From Kistimonas sp964291485 (GTDB lineage Bacteria > Pseudomonadota > Gammaproteobacteria > Pseudomonadales > Endozoicomonadaceae), in NCBI GenBank assembly GCA_964291485.2, contig OZ220224.1:2294001-2358000 (forward strand): a stretch of 64,000 nucleotides of DNA. Direction: 5' to 3'. Position 1 is the stretch's first letter. Every line of letters starts with the position of its first letter. The notes under the pieces were generated by a model, which saw nothing but the letters and a program-made list of their open reading frames with translations, was not told the DNA's origin and ran no database searches. The translations under genes were made by a program, and so were the position numbers. Shown piece after piece: positions 11,826-20,343 of this stretch.

Positions 11826-13211
11826 ATGATTCTGTCGCTTCTCAAAAAGCTTGTTTTTCTCTCAATTATTATTTCGATTGCATGGTTTGGGTTTAAGTAT
11901 TATTCCGAAAAAAGAATTAAGGAGGGGCTTGAGCAGGCTGCTTATATGGCCTCTTCTGAAGCACGGATTCGATTTGACGAGGTAACGGTTGATATTTCTG
12001 GATCGATTTCTGTTTCCGAACTCGAAATTGCACCAAGAAGTTACATGGAAGATAAATTCTATGCCAAAAAGGCGTCTGTAGTCTTTCCAAACACGCTTGA
12101 AATGATGAAGTTAATGTACGACATCAGGATGGATAATGACTGGGAAATGCCAGCATCATTAACGCTCCGTTTTGATGGAATTAATGACCCTTTGATCAGT
12201 GAATATGGTCTGTATGCCCAGTCTGTGAAGAAAATGAATGCTATGATCAGGCAGCGGCTTGATGGAGTAGTTGAACCTGTTTGTGGTGAACACTATGTGT
12301 TAGGGCCTGTCGCAATCAAAGAGATGGGCTATGATGCAATGTTTTCAAGCATGTTCGTGGCGTATGAATTTAATCGTTTAGATCAAAAGCTCAGTTTAAG
12401 AATTGGTGGCGGGGTTCCTGATGCTTACACTGTGACCGCAAAAATTAACCTTGAGAATCAGCGTTCTTTGCGTATACAGGATCTTATGTCTATGCCTTCT
12501 GTTGATAGTGTTGAGCTGGTTTATCAAGATGAAGGGTTGACAAAGAAAACCAATCGTTTTTGCGCAAAGAAAGAAGGCATAACAGCTGAACAATATATTG
12601 AACGTTTTGCTGCATTACCTGATGATTACTATGCCTTATCGCTGGGAGTCGTTCCTAACAAAGCAATGAAGACGGCTTACCTCGACTTCATGAAAAATCC
12701 TGACAATATCACTATTACCTCATATCCTCCGCCGGATTTTAACCCGATGATACTTGGTATGTATGAAGCTCAGTATTTAGTAGAAGTTTTAGGGCTGACC
12801 CTGAGTATAAATAATAAAACGGTTACACCTTTTGAACTCAATGTTCCAAAGAGAAGTTATCCTCCTATGCAACAGGCGGATGTGAAGAAAAAAGAGCTGA
12901 AAGCTGAACAATCTGAAAGGATGGCTGTTAGTGAACCGGAAAAAGTAATAGAACCTCCAGCAGCAAAAAATGAACAGCCTGAATCTCAAATACGAAAGAA
13001 AATAGGCTCTAGTCGCGTTATACCGCTTGAAAATCTTTCTGAGCACATTGGGCGTTATATAAAGGTTTCTGTAGAGCGATCCAAACATTTTATAGGGCGC
13101 TTGGTATCTGTGGAGCCAGATACTGTGTCGTTACAGTTGAGACATGGTGGGGGAACATTCACTATGCCAATTGAGAAACATAGGATTGAATCAGTAGAAC
13201 GAGTGCGTTGA
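11826..13211 (+). CDS. Membrane-anchored protein with C-terminal Sm-like barrel, unknown function
   Basis: The product is 461 residues with AGGG before the ATG. Residues about 4-24 form one hydrophobic helix (LLKKLVFLSIIISIAWFGF), so the bulk is probably periplasmic or anchored at the inner membrane. A long beta-rich middle part follows, then a charged low-complexity linker (about 350-395) rich in K, E and P. The last about 65 residues (LSEHIGRYIKVSVE, FIGRLVSVEPDTVSLQL, MPIEKHRIESVE) have the five-strand spacing of an Sm/LSm-like small barrel. Domain assignment is by eye only. Codon use is AT-rich like the next gene, about 40 bp downstream on the same strand, which suggests a two-gene unit. 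Function unknown. Confidence 0.65.
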   Translation: MILSLLKKLVFLSIIISIAWFGFKYYSEKRIKEGLEQAAYMASSEARIRFDEVTVDISGSISVSELEIAPRSYMEDKFYAKKASVVFPNTLEMMKLMYDIRMDNDWEMPASLTLRFDGINDPLISEYGLYAQSVKKMNAMIRQRLDGVVEPVCGEHYVLGPVAIKEMGYDAMFSSMFVAYEFNRLDQKLSLRIGGGVPDAYTVTAKINLENQRSLRIQDLMSMPSVDSVELVYQDEGLTKKTNRFCAKKEGITAEQYIERFAALPDDYYALSLGVVPNKAMKTAYLDFMKNPDNITITSYPPPDFNPMILGMYEAQYLVEVLGLTLSINNKTVTPFELNVPKRSYPPMQQADVKKKELKAEQSERMAVSEPEKVIEPPAAKNEQPESQIRKKIGSSRVIPLENLSEHIGRYIKVSVERSKHFIGRLVSVEPDTVSLQLRHGGGTFTMPIEKHRIESVERVR

Positions 13212-13252
13212 TGATTGATGAGTAACGCTTTTCGTTTTCAGAGGTGCCGAAA

Positions 13253-14182
13253 TTGTCTTCTAAGATTCCATCAGGACATTCTACTGGTTATTTTCAGGTC
13301 AATAATAATCAAAAAGAACCAACAGAGAATCGTGAGATAAACAAATCTTACATTCTTTCTGAGGATCATGATGAGTGGGTGAGAAAGCGCCCGTTGCAGT
13401 GTATTATGATCTCGCCATTTTCTTTACCACAAGATCATTTATCATTACAAAAACAAAATCAGTCTGATGATTCTCTTCCCGAGGGAAAGAAAAAAAACAA
13501 TGAGTCTCTTGTATTATCTGAATACTGGGATAACAGGGCGCCGCTATGTATTTTGGGGGCTGATGCCAGTAATCTAAGAGAGTCATTTTTAGAGAGAATG
13601 TCAGAATCACTGATTATTCTTCCCCCGGCTCTTGAGCAAAGACTAAAAGTCCTTCCAGGCCGTCACCCATTAATGGACCAGAATTACTGGACAGAAGCTA
13701 TCGAGCATTGGTTATCACTCGATGGTGACCGACGGAAAGATACTATTGAGTTATCTTTGCAGCTGACCACGATTCGGAGTTCAGATCCCAGGAAAAAGCT
13801 GCATGGCCAATCAGGTGTTATCGCAGCGTCTGATATTCCAGCTTTCAGCGTGATCGCACCGTATGCCGGCCTTTATTGTGCGGGTAATGATGTTGCTGAA
13901 GAAAAAGCTCGCTATGGCGCCAATGTTGGCCGCTATGCCGTCGATTGTTCCCTCGAGGGTGTACAGATCGATTTGTGCGGCTATGGACATGGCAATATCA
14001 CCATCTGTATCAATGCTAACACCACGTACTCTGAGCATGATCCTGTGCTTCGTGATAACGCCTGCTTTGTGCTGGCGACTTACCACGGATGGCCGTATGT
14101 CTTTGTTGTCAGTATCGAGCCTATCAAGGAGGGGGGCGAAGTGTTAGTCGATTATGGTCGTTACTACTGGAAGGGTTATTGA
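13253..14182 (+). CDS. SET-domain protein (putative lysine methyltransferase)
   Basis: The product is 309 residues from a TTG at 13253, chosen because GAGG lies 8 nt upstream; a GTG at 13244 would add three residues but has no such site. The N-terminal half is polar and unassigned. The C-terminal about 120 residues follow SET-domain order: GVIAASDIPAFSVIAPYAGL (start of the fold), GNITICINANTTY in the position of the N-H-S motif, DNACFVLA, then IKEGGEVLVDYGRYYW, matching the GEEL-x-x-DYG element. SET proteins use S-adenosylmethionine to methylate lysines and are mainly eukaryotic; bacterial ones occur in some host-associated lineages. The usual NHS triplet is not intact, so activity is uncertain. 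The target is unknown. Confidence 0.68.
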   Translation: MSSKIPSGHSTGYFQVNNNQKEPTENREINKSYILSEDHDEWVRKRPLQCIMISPFSLPQDHLSLQKQNQSDDSLPEGKKKNNESLVLSEYWDNRAPLCILGADASNLRESFLERMSESLIILPPALEQRLKVLPGRHPLMDQNYWTEAIEHWLSLDGDRRKDTIELSLQLTTIRSSDPRKKLHGQSGVIAASDIPAFSVIAPYAGLYCAGNDVAEEKARYGANVGRYAVDCSLEGVQIDLCGYGHGNITICINANTTYSEHDPVLRDNACFVLATYHGWPYVFVVSIEPIKEGGEVLVDYGRYYWKGY

Positions 14183-14259
14183 CCCGATTGCCTGCCGGTT
14201 TCATATAAATAAATAGCCTATAAATTAATACGTATATATCTCTATGTCATCAATAGCGT

Positions 14260-14280
14260 GTACTGCTGTACTGTTACAGC
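14260..14280. promoter_or_regulatory. Palindrome and GTACT repeat upstream of trpR
   Basis: GCTGTA-CTGT-TACAGC (14265-14280) is a perfect 6-4-6 dyad, and GTACT occurs twice (14260-14264, 14268-14272). The enteric trp operator is built from GTACTAGTT half-sites, so autoregulation by TrpR is possible. The match is only partial. Confidence 0.3.
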
Positions 14281-14314
14281 GTTACATGGTGAATGATGGA
14301 TAGTTGGTACTTCC

Positions 14315-14587
14315 GTGTTTATTGATCTGATTCAAAACGCGACAAACCGAGAAGCGATTGAGTGCTTGTTCAAGCTGATGCTGACCAGGGATGAGCACAA
14401 TGCCATCAATGGCAGGGTCGCCATTGCAAAGGCCCTGATCGATGGTGACGAGAGTCAGCGGGAAATCGCGACGCGCTTGGGAGTGAGTGTCGCCACCGTC
14501 ACGCGAGGTTCCAACAATCTCAAATCCATGAGCGATGACGAACGTGACTTTCTAATACAGGCTATACAGGCAGTACATAATGAATGA
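14315..14587 (+). CDS. trpR: Trp operon repressor homologue
   Basis: A 90-residue protein from a GTG start. It has the TrpR fold order: CLFKLMLTRDEHNAI in the helical core and the helix-turn-helix QREIATRLGVSVATVTRGSN, close to E. coli TrpR. With bound L-tryptophan the family represses trp biosynthesis and aromatic amino-acid transport genes. The start codon is uncertain: no strong ribosome-binding site is seen, and two nearby ATG codons upstream are out of frame. The end overlaps the permease gene by 8 bp. Confidence 0.88.
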   Translation: MFIDLIQNATNREAIECLFKLMLTRDEHNAINGRVAIAKALIDGDESQREIATRLGVSVATVTRGSNNLKSMSDDERDFLIQAIQAVHNE

Positions 14588-15860
14588 TGTTGCAGTTTCT
14601 GCGGGAGATATCGGGAGTACGCCCCGATCCAGCCTGAGTAAAGTCCTTGGGGGAGCCTTGATTGTTGCCGGCACAGGCATTGGTGCCGGTATGTTTTCAT
14701 TGCCGGTTGTCAGCAGTGGTATGTGGTTCAGTGTATCGATTGCTGTCCTCGTGCTGGCCTGGTTTTGTTGTTACAGCTCTGCTCTGTACCTTCTTGAAGT
14801 GAATCTTCATTATAAGGACGGTGCCAGCTTTGATACGCTAGCCGGAAAGACCATTGGTAATACCGGTCGACTGATCAATGGTGCCTCTGTTGCCTTCGTC
14901 TGTTATATCCTGACCTACGCCTACATTTCCGGTGGCAGCTCCATTATTTCGCATTCCATGGAGTCACTGGCGGGCATTGCGGTGGAGTCACACCTGGCAA
15001 GCCTGATATTTGCTGTTGGCCTGTCGATTTTTGTCATTATTGGTCCCAAAGCTGTAGATCGTATTACGACCGTGATGGTTGCCGGTATGGTGATCACATT
15101 CCTTAGCTTCACAGGTGGCCTTGTTGGCAGCGCGCAGCAGGAAACACTCTTTCCGGCGTTACCAGTGAGTGAGAGTCTGCCTTTCGTTTTGATGGCGCTT
15201 CCGTTCATGATGGTCAGCTTTGGATTCCATAACTGTGTCCCCAGTCTCGTGAAGTATATGGGTGGCAAGGAATCCCGTCCTTTGCGCAATGCGCTTCTTG
15301 TGGGTTCCCTGCTGGCGCTGGTTATCTATATTCTGTGGCAGGTGAGCATAATGGGTAACCTGTCCCGTGAAGCGTTCGGAGGCGTTTTGGCCAGTGGCGG
15401 TAACATCGGTGCCTTGATTCGTGCGCTGGAAGATTCTGGCATCAGTGTCCATCTGTCTGGTGCTTTGCAGGTGTTCTCACAGCTGGCCGTTGCGACCTCT
15501 TTTGTCGGTGTGTCACTGGGACTGTTCGATTATCTGGCAGACCTGTTCGGGTTTTCTGATGATATGCCCGGTCGTCTGAAGACTGCAGCTCTGACGTTCA
15601 TTCCTCCCACTTTGCTTGGCGTGTTTATTCCTGACGGTTTCATTACCGCGATCGGTTTTGCCGGCCTGGGTGCAACGTTCTTCTGTGTGATTGGTCCGGT
15701 GCTGATGGTTCGCCAGACCCGTCGTCAAGGATTGTCTGGTTCTTCTTTCCGTGTTTCAGGAGGGAATGCCCGTCTTTGGCTGGTACTGACTTTCGGTATC
15801 GCAGTGATGCTGCTGGAAGTACTGAATATGCTGAAACTGCTGCCTGTTTTCACCGGTTAA
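14580..15860 (+). CDS. Aromatic amino-acid permease (Mtr/TnaB/TyrP family)
   Basis: The product is 426 residues with about eleven hydrophobic segments. The N-terminal GGALIVAGTGIGAGMFSLP is the hallmark of the hydroxy/aromatic amino-acid permease family, and SFGFHNCVPSLVKYMGG is the other conserved block. It should import tryptophan or tyrosine with protons across the inner membrane. The ATG overlaps the last codons of trpR, so the two are translationally coupled. In E. coli mtr is a TrpR target but is not linked to trpR. Which aromatic amino acid is carried cannot be read from the sequence. Confidence 0.88.
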   Translation: MNDVAVSAGDIGSTPRSSLSKVLGGALIVAGTGIGAGMFSLPVVSSGMWFSVSIAVLVLAWFCCYSSALYLLEVNLHYKDGASFDTLAGKTIGNTGRLINGASVAFVCYILTYAYISGGSSIISHSMESLAGIAVESHLASLIFAVGLSIFVIIGPKAVDRITTVMVAGMVITFLSFTGGLVGSAQQETLFPALPVSESLPFVLMALPFMMVSFGFHNCVPSLVKYMGGKESRPLRNALLVGSLLALVIYILWQVSIMGNLSREAFGGVLASGGNIGALIRALEDSGISVHLSGALQVFSQLAVATSFVGVSLGLFDYLADLFGFSDDMPGRLKTAALTFIPPTLLGVFIPDGFITAIGFAGLGATFFCVIGPVLMVRQTRRQGLSGSSFRVSGGNARLWLVLTFGIAVMLLEVLNMLKLLPVFTG

Positions 15861-15875
15861 TCAAACCTTTCTGAC

Positions 15876-15907
15876 AGTGGTAGTTAACTATAGGGTTAAC
15901 TGCCACT
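15876..15907 (+). other. Strong hairpin after the permease gene
   Basis: Thirteen-base arms (AGTGGTAGTTAAC and GTTAACTGCCACT, one G-T pair) enclose a 6-base loop. It lies 15 bp after the permease stop. There is no T-run after it, so it is either a Rho-assisted end, a 3'-end stabiliser or a binding site. Confidence 0.55.
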
Positions 15908-16021
15908 CGACAATCTTTCCCACTTCCTCCTGCTAGACTGATGCGAATCTAACGTGCTGTCACCCAGCGTCTGGCTGTGTGACATGACCTAATTTTCCCA
16001 TATCTACAGGAAAAAATTCTC

Positions 16022-17083
16022 ATGGCTGGCAATACACAAGCCGGCACAGTCCTGACCCGAGAAGAGCGGATGGAAGGCGCGCTGCTGGGGCTGTTTGTCG
16101 GTGATGCCCTTGGTCTCGGTTATCACTGGTACTATGACCTTAACCTGCTGGAACATGATGTTGGCTCATGGGTGACGGACTATCTGGATCCGGTGGTAAA
16201 GAGTGAGCATGGTTGTCGCCATATCAGTCAGTACCGTTTGGATCAGGGGCTAAGAGCGGGTAATTACTCTCAAACAGGGCAGATATTATTCCTGTTGCTT
16301 GAATCGGTTGTTGAGCAACAATGTCTTGATATATCAGCATTTGGTTGTCGGTTGGATGAACTCATGAGCGAACTCAATGGTGAGTCGTTGTCTGGTCGAT
16401 ACAGTGAAGGCATCGTCAGAGACATATGGCAAAAACGTCAGCAGGGGATTGCCTGGAATGCGCCTGATCTGCCAACCGATGCGGATACCTCTCTGGGTGC
16501 GCAGCTTTGTGTGATTTTGGCTGTGCTATGTGATGATCCATGTTCATTGGCTGAAGCGGCTGATCAATTACTGCAGGTATTTTATCGAGATCGCTACCTT
16601 CGTGCCTGTCAGCTGGTGTATGCGCTTACCGTTCAGGCTTTGATTCAAGGGACCACGATGGTGGAACTGAATGAAACCATGACCAGCATGTCGGGAAATC
16701 ACGAGGTTATGAATCGGGTTGGGTCCTATGGCTTATTACAGCAGCCGGGTTTAGGTCAGATCGCTGAACGACCGGAAATGGTCAGTGTAGAACCCGCGAA
16801 ATATATTAGTCTCGTATTTGGTCTGGATTGCCAGGTGGCCCATCTTTTACCCGCAGCTTACTACCTCCTGTATCGTTATCCCGACAGTTTCGAAATGGCC
16901 ATACTGTCCGCCAGTAACGGTGGGGGAGAGAATGTTGCCAGAGCCGCTCTGACTGGTGCGTTGACAGGTGCTTTCCATGGTGTGAGTGCTATCCCCGAGC
17001 GTTTTTTGTATAAACTGGAAAATGGTGCTGATATTCGTTCGTATGCACAGGCGCTTGCCCAGTTGTCAGCGACGGGGGTGTGA
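16022..17083 (+). CDS. ADP-ribosylglycohydrolase family protein
   Basis: The product is 353 residues with AGGA before the ATG. The N-terminal motif GALLGLFVGDALGLGYHW is the metal-binding start of the ADP-ribosylglycohydrolase (DraG/ARH) fold. A typical late block is ASNGGGENVARAALTGALTGA, where family members carry further metal ligands. Family members remove ADP-ribose from proteins or act on related ribosyl conjugates. No ADP-ribosyltransferase or nitrogenase gene is adjacent, so the substrate is open. It lies 106 bp before ftsK on the same strand. Confidence 0.85.
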   Translation: MAGNTQAGTVLTREERMEGALLGLFVGDALGLGYHWYYDLNLLEHDVGSWVTDYLDPVVKSEHGCRHISQYRLDQGLRAGNYSQTGQILFLLLESVVEQQCLDISAFGCRLDELMSELNGESLSGRYSEGIVRDIWQKRQQGIAWNAPDLPTDADTSLGAQLCVILAVLCDDPCSLAEAADQLLQVFYRDRYLRACQLVYALTVQALIQGTTMVELNETMTSMSGNHEVMNRVGSYGLLQQPGLGQIAERPEMVSVEPAKYISLVFGLDCQVAHLLPAAYYLLYRYPDSFEMAILSASNGGGENVARAALTGALTGAFHGVSAIPERFLYKLENGADIRSYAQALAQLSATGV

Positions 17084-17189
17084 GGTAATCGTTAGCGCTT
17101 CGGGAATCAGGTAATGACCACCGTAGATTCCTCACGGAAAAGACTTACAATAGAGAATGTTACGTTAGCCTCAGATTTTCAGGTCAAGA

Positions 17190-19508
17190 GTGAAACAGCA
17201 GAAAAAACAGGACACTGAGAGCAGGCAGCCCGGGCCGTTTGCTCTGAGACTCAGGGAAGGGTTCATGCTGACCCTGTTGGTTGCCGCCGCGTATCTTTGC
17301 ATGGCGCTGGTGACATATGATGTCGGCGATCCCGGCTGGACACATATAGGCCATTCGCAAATGGTCGTGAACAGTGCAGGCAGGGCGGGCGCCTGGTTTG
17401 CGGATGTACTGTTTTCCCTGTTTGGTCATCTGGCATTCCTTTTTCCGTTGCTGTTAGCCTGGAAAGCGTGGACGGTATTTCGTGATCGTTACGAAATACG
17501 TGTCTGGAGTTGGCCGCTCTTTATCCTTCGTTTTGCCGGACTATTGTTAGTACTGACCAGTGCCTGTGCGCTGGCCGCCTTACACTATCAGCAGGCGGGT
17601 GCCGGATTGCCCGCGTCCAGTGGTGGTATTCTGGGCAAGCTGGTGCTTGATGTTGCATTACCTGCGCTGAATCGCTTTGGCACTTCCCTGATTTTTCTCT
17701 CCCTGTTCCTGTTTGGTCTGACGTTGTTAACGGATTTGTCCTGGTTCCGTCTCATGGACCTGGTCGGTAAGTGGACGCTTGATGGCATTTCACTGTTTCA
17801 GAATGGTTTCAAAGCCCTGACGGTTAAATTGGAAGCCCGCAAGGAAAAGCGGACGGTTGAAAAAATACGGCAGGAACGTGAATCCGTCATCCAGAAAGAA
17901 AAGGCGAAACAAGCTGAGCGCATGCCCCCGGCAATTGCGCCTCCACCGAAGAAACCGGAACCCAGTACGCGGGCTGTAAAGGAAAAACAGCAGGTATTGT
18001 TTGAGGATACGGCCGTTGAAGGCAGCATGCCTGCGGTCAGCCTGCTGGATGCGCCGGATCATTCCCGTAAAAAAGGATATTCCGAAGAATCCCTGCAGGG
18101 TATGTCCCGCTTGTTGGAGCTTAAATTAAAGGATTTCGGTGTTGATGCGGAGGTCGTCGCTGTTCACCCCGGTCCGGTGATCACCCGGTTTGAAATTCAG
18201 CCGGCAGCCGGTGTTAAGGTCAGCAAGATTACCAATATCGCGAAAGATATAGCCCGATCGTTAGCGGTTATTAGTGTGCGTGTGGTTGAGGTTATTCCCG
18301 GAAAATCCGTTGTAGGGATTGAGATTCCCAATGAGGATAGGGAGATTGTGTATTTCAGTGAGTTGATTGCATCAAAAGTCTTTGATGAGTCAGAGTCGCC
18401 GCTTACTCTGGCCCTGGGTCATGATATTGGTGGTCATCCGATGGTGGCGAATCTTGCCAAGATGCCGCACTTGCTGGTAGCCGGTACCACGGGTTCCGGT
18501 AAGTCTGTGGGTGTTAATGCGATGATCCTGAGCATGCTCTACAAGGCGTCGCCGGAGGAGGTTCGCCTCATCATGGTTGACCCGAAAATGTTGGAGTTGT
18601 CGGTTTATGACGGTATTCCGCATCTGCTGGCGCCGGTAGTCACTGATATGAAAGAGGCGGCCAATGCCTTGCGTTGGTGTGTGGCCGAAATGGAACGACG
18701 CTACAAACTGATGGCTGCCATGGGGGTGAGAAACCTCGCGGGTTTCAACCGCAAGCTGGAAGAGGCGGCTAAAGCCGGAGAGCCGCTGCGAGATCCTTTC
18801 TATGAATCGGTTTCCGCGGATGACCTTGCACCAGAACTGGAAAAACTGCCCTTCATTGTCGTCGTAATTGACGAATTTGCCGACATGATGATGATTGTCG
18901 GCAAAAAGGTTGAGGAACTGATTGCCCGTATTGCCCAGAAAGCCCGTGCGGCAGGGATTCACTTGATTCTGGCGACACAGCGTCCATCGGTGGATGTTAT
19001 CACCGGCCTGATCAAGGCGAACGTTCCAACCCGGATCAGCTTTCAAGTATCCTCCAAGATCGATTCCCGGACCATCCTTGATCAGGGGGGCGGTGAACAG
19101 TTACTTGGTCATGGCGATATGTTGTATCTGCCACCTGGTACCAGTTTACCGGTTCGCGTTCACGGCGCCTTTGTCAGTGATGATGAGGTGCATCGGGTGG
19201 TTGCGGACTGGAAAAAGCGCCAAGAGCCCAATTATATTGAGGATGTCCTGAGTGGCACCTCAGATGCAGAGGGCGATGCCGGCGGCTTCGGTGTCAGCAG
19301 TGATGAAGAGCAGGATCCCCTGTACGATGAAGCGGTTGCTTTTGTGACAGAGACGCGTCGCGCATCAATTTCATCGGTGCAGCGTAAACTCAAGATCGGT
19401 TACAACCGTGCGGCCCGAATGATTGAAAGCATGGAGGCGGCAGGTGTTGTTTCAGCTATGGGCAGTAACGGTAACCGGGAAGTGATCGCCCCGCCGCCGC
19501 CAAGGTAG
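17190..19508 (+). CDS. ftsK: DNA translocase FtsK
   Basis: The product is 772 residues from a GTG with CAGG upstream. The N-terminal about 180 residues contain four hydrophobic helices (divisome anchor), followed by a charged K/E/P linker of about 100 residues, much shorter than in E. coli. The motor domain carries Walker A GTTGSGKS (from about residue 432) and Walker B VVVIDEFAD. The C-terminal gamma winged helix (ISSVQRKLKIGYNRAARMIE) recognises polar DNA motifs and activates XerCD at dif. It acts at the septum to clear and resolve chromosome ends. lolA follows. Confidence 0.97.
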   Translation: MKQQKKQDTESRQPGPFALRLREGFMLTLLVAAAYLCMALVTYDVGDPGWTHIGHSQMVVNSAGRAGAWFADVLFSLFGHLAFLFPLLLAWKAWTVFRDRYEIRVWSWPLFILRFAGLLLVLTSACALAALHYQQAGAGLPASSGGILGKLVLDVALPALNRFGTSLIFLSLFLFGLTLLTDLSWFRLMDLVGKWTLDGISLFQNGFKALTVKLEARKEKRTVEKIRQERESVIQKEKAKQAERMPPAIAPPPKKPEPSTRAVKEKQQVLFEDTAVEGSMPAVSLLDAPDHSRKKGYSEESLQGMSRLLELKLKDFGVDAEVVAVHPGPVITRFEIQPAAGVKVSKITNIAKDIARSLAVISVRVVEVIPGKSVVGIEIPNEDREIVYFSELIASKVFDESESPLTLALGHDIGGHPMVANLAKMPHLLVAGTTGSGKSVGVNAMILSMLYKASPEEVRLIMVDPKMLELSVYDGIPHLLAPVVTDMKEAANALRWCVAEMERRYKLMAAMGVRNLAGFNRKLEEAAKAGEPLRDPFYESVSADDLAPELEKLPFIVVVIDEFADMMMIVGKKVEELIARIAQKARAAGIHLILATQRPSVDVITGLIKANVPTRISFQVSSKIDSRTILDQGGGEQLLGHGDMLYLPPGTSLPVRVHGAFVSDDEVHRVVADWKKRQEPNYIEDVLSGTSDAEGDAGGFGVSSDEEQDPLYDEAVAFVTETRRASISSVQRKLKIGYNRAARMIESMEAAGVVSAMGSNGNREVIAPPPPR

Positions 19509-19618
19509 TACCATAACGGCGTTGACCTGAAGGTGAAGGGTGGTTGATCAAAACGGCCATCCTTCCGCTAAAGCTTGTGTTACCCTTAACCGCAGTTTTC
19601 AGAGCAGAATCCTATTGC

Positions 19619-20323
19619 ATGTTTCATAGCGATAAATTCTCCATCCGCTGCCTGGGTGGATTGGTCTTGTCTATCTCGTTGCTGACGTCGCCTGTCTATG
19701 GCGAGAATGCTCAAGACAACAAAACGAAAGCCGTTGATGTGTCAGTTCAGGAGCAGCAGGCAGCGAGTCAGTTGTCCAGGTTGCTGAATCCTCTTCATTA
19801 TATTCAGGCAGGATTTTCCCAGCATACGCTGGAAGCCAGCGGCAAGCGCATTCAGGAATCTGAAGGAGTGATGACCGTACAGCGGCCAAACCTGTTCCGC
19901 TGGGAGGTTAAGAAACCCTTTCCCCAGGTGGTAGTGTCGAATGGCCAGAAAGTCTGGCTGTATGATATGGATCTTGAGCAGGTCACGATTCAGAAGCTCG
20001 ATGCCCGCACCAATACGACGCCAGCTTTGATTTTGAGCGGTGAAACAGCCGACCTCACCCGCAACTTTCGAGTGACAGAATCCGCTTCTAATGGTAAGTC
20101 ATTGTTTACGTTAACGCCGAAGGGGCAGGATGCCCTGTTTGAGAATCTGCAGCTGTCGTTTAAGGGGAAAACCCTCAGGGAAATGATGCTGACCGATGCG
20201 CTCGGTGCCAAAACCCGGATTGAGTTCAGTGATCTGTCCAGCAGCAACAAGCGTAAGCTGGCAGAGAAAGACTTTGAGTTGTATATCCCACCCGGTGTGG
20301 ATGTCATTGATGATGAGAGCTGA
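19619..20323 (+). CDS. lolA: Outer-membrane lipoprotein carrier LolA
   Basis: From the ATG at 19619 the protein has 234 residues with a signal peptide ending near SLLTSPVYG, leaving a mature part of about 206, the usual LolA size. The blocks QAGFSQHTLEASGKR, RPNLFRWEVKKPFPQ and DGQ-like SNGQKVWLYDMDLEQV are typical. LolA carries lipoproteins from LolCDE across the periplasm to LolB. A TTG at 19544 has a better ribosome-binding site (GAAGGTGAAGG) but would put 25 extra residues before the signal peptide, so the start is not certain. It lies between ftsK and rarA, a conserved arrangement. Confidence 0.93.
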   Translation: MFHSDKFSIRCLGGLVLSISLLTSPVYGENAQDNKTKAVDVSVQEQQAASQLSRLLNPLHYIQAGFSQHTLEASGKRIQESEGVMTVQRPNLFRWEVKKPFPQVVVSNGQKVWLYDMDLEQVTIQKLDARTNTTPALILSGETADLTRNFRVTESASNGKSLFTLTPKGQDALFENLQLSFKGKTLREMMLTDALGAKTRIEFSDLSSSNKRKLAEKDFELYIPPGVDVIDDES

Positions 20324-20343
20324 TAAGGACACTGCAACAACCC

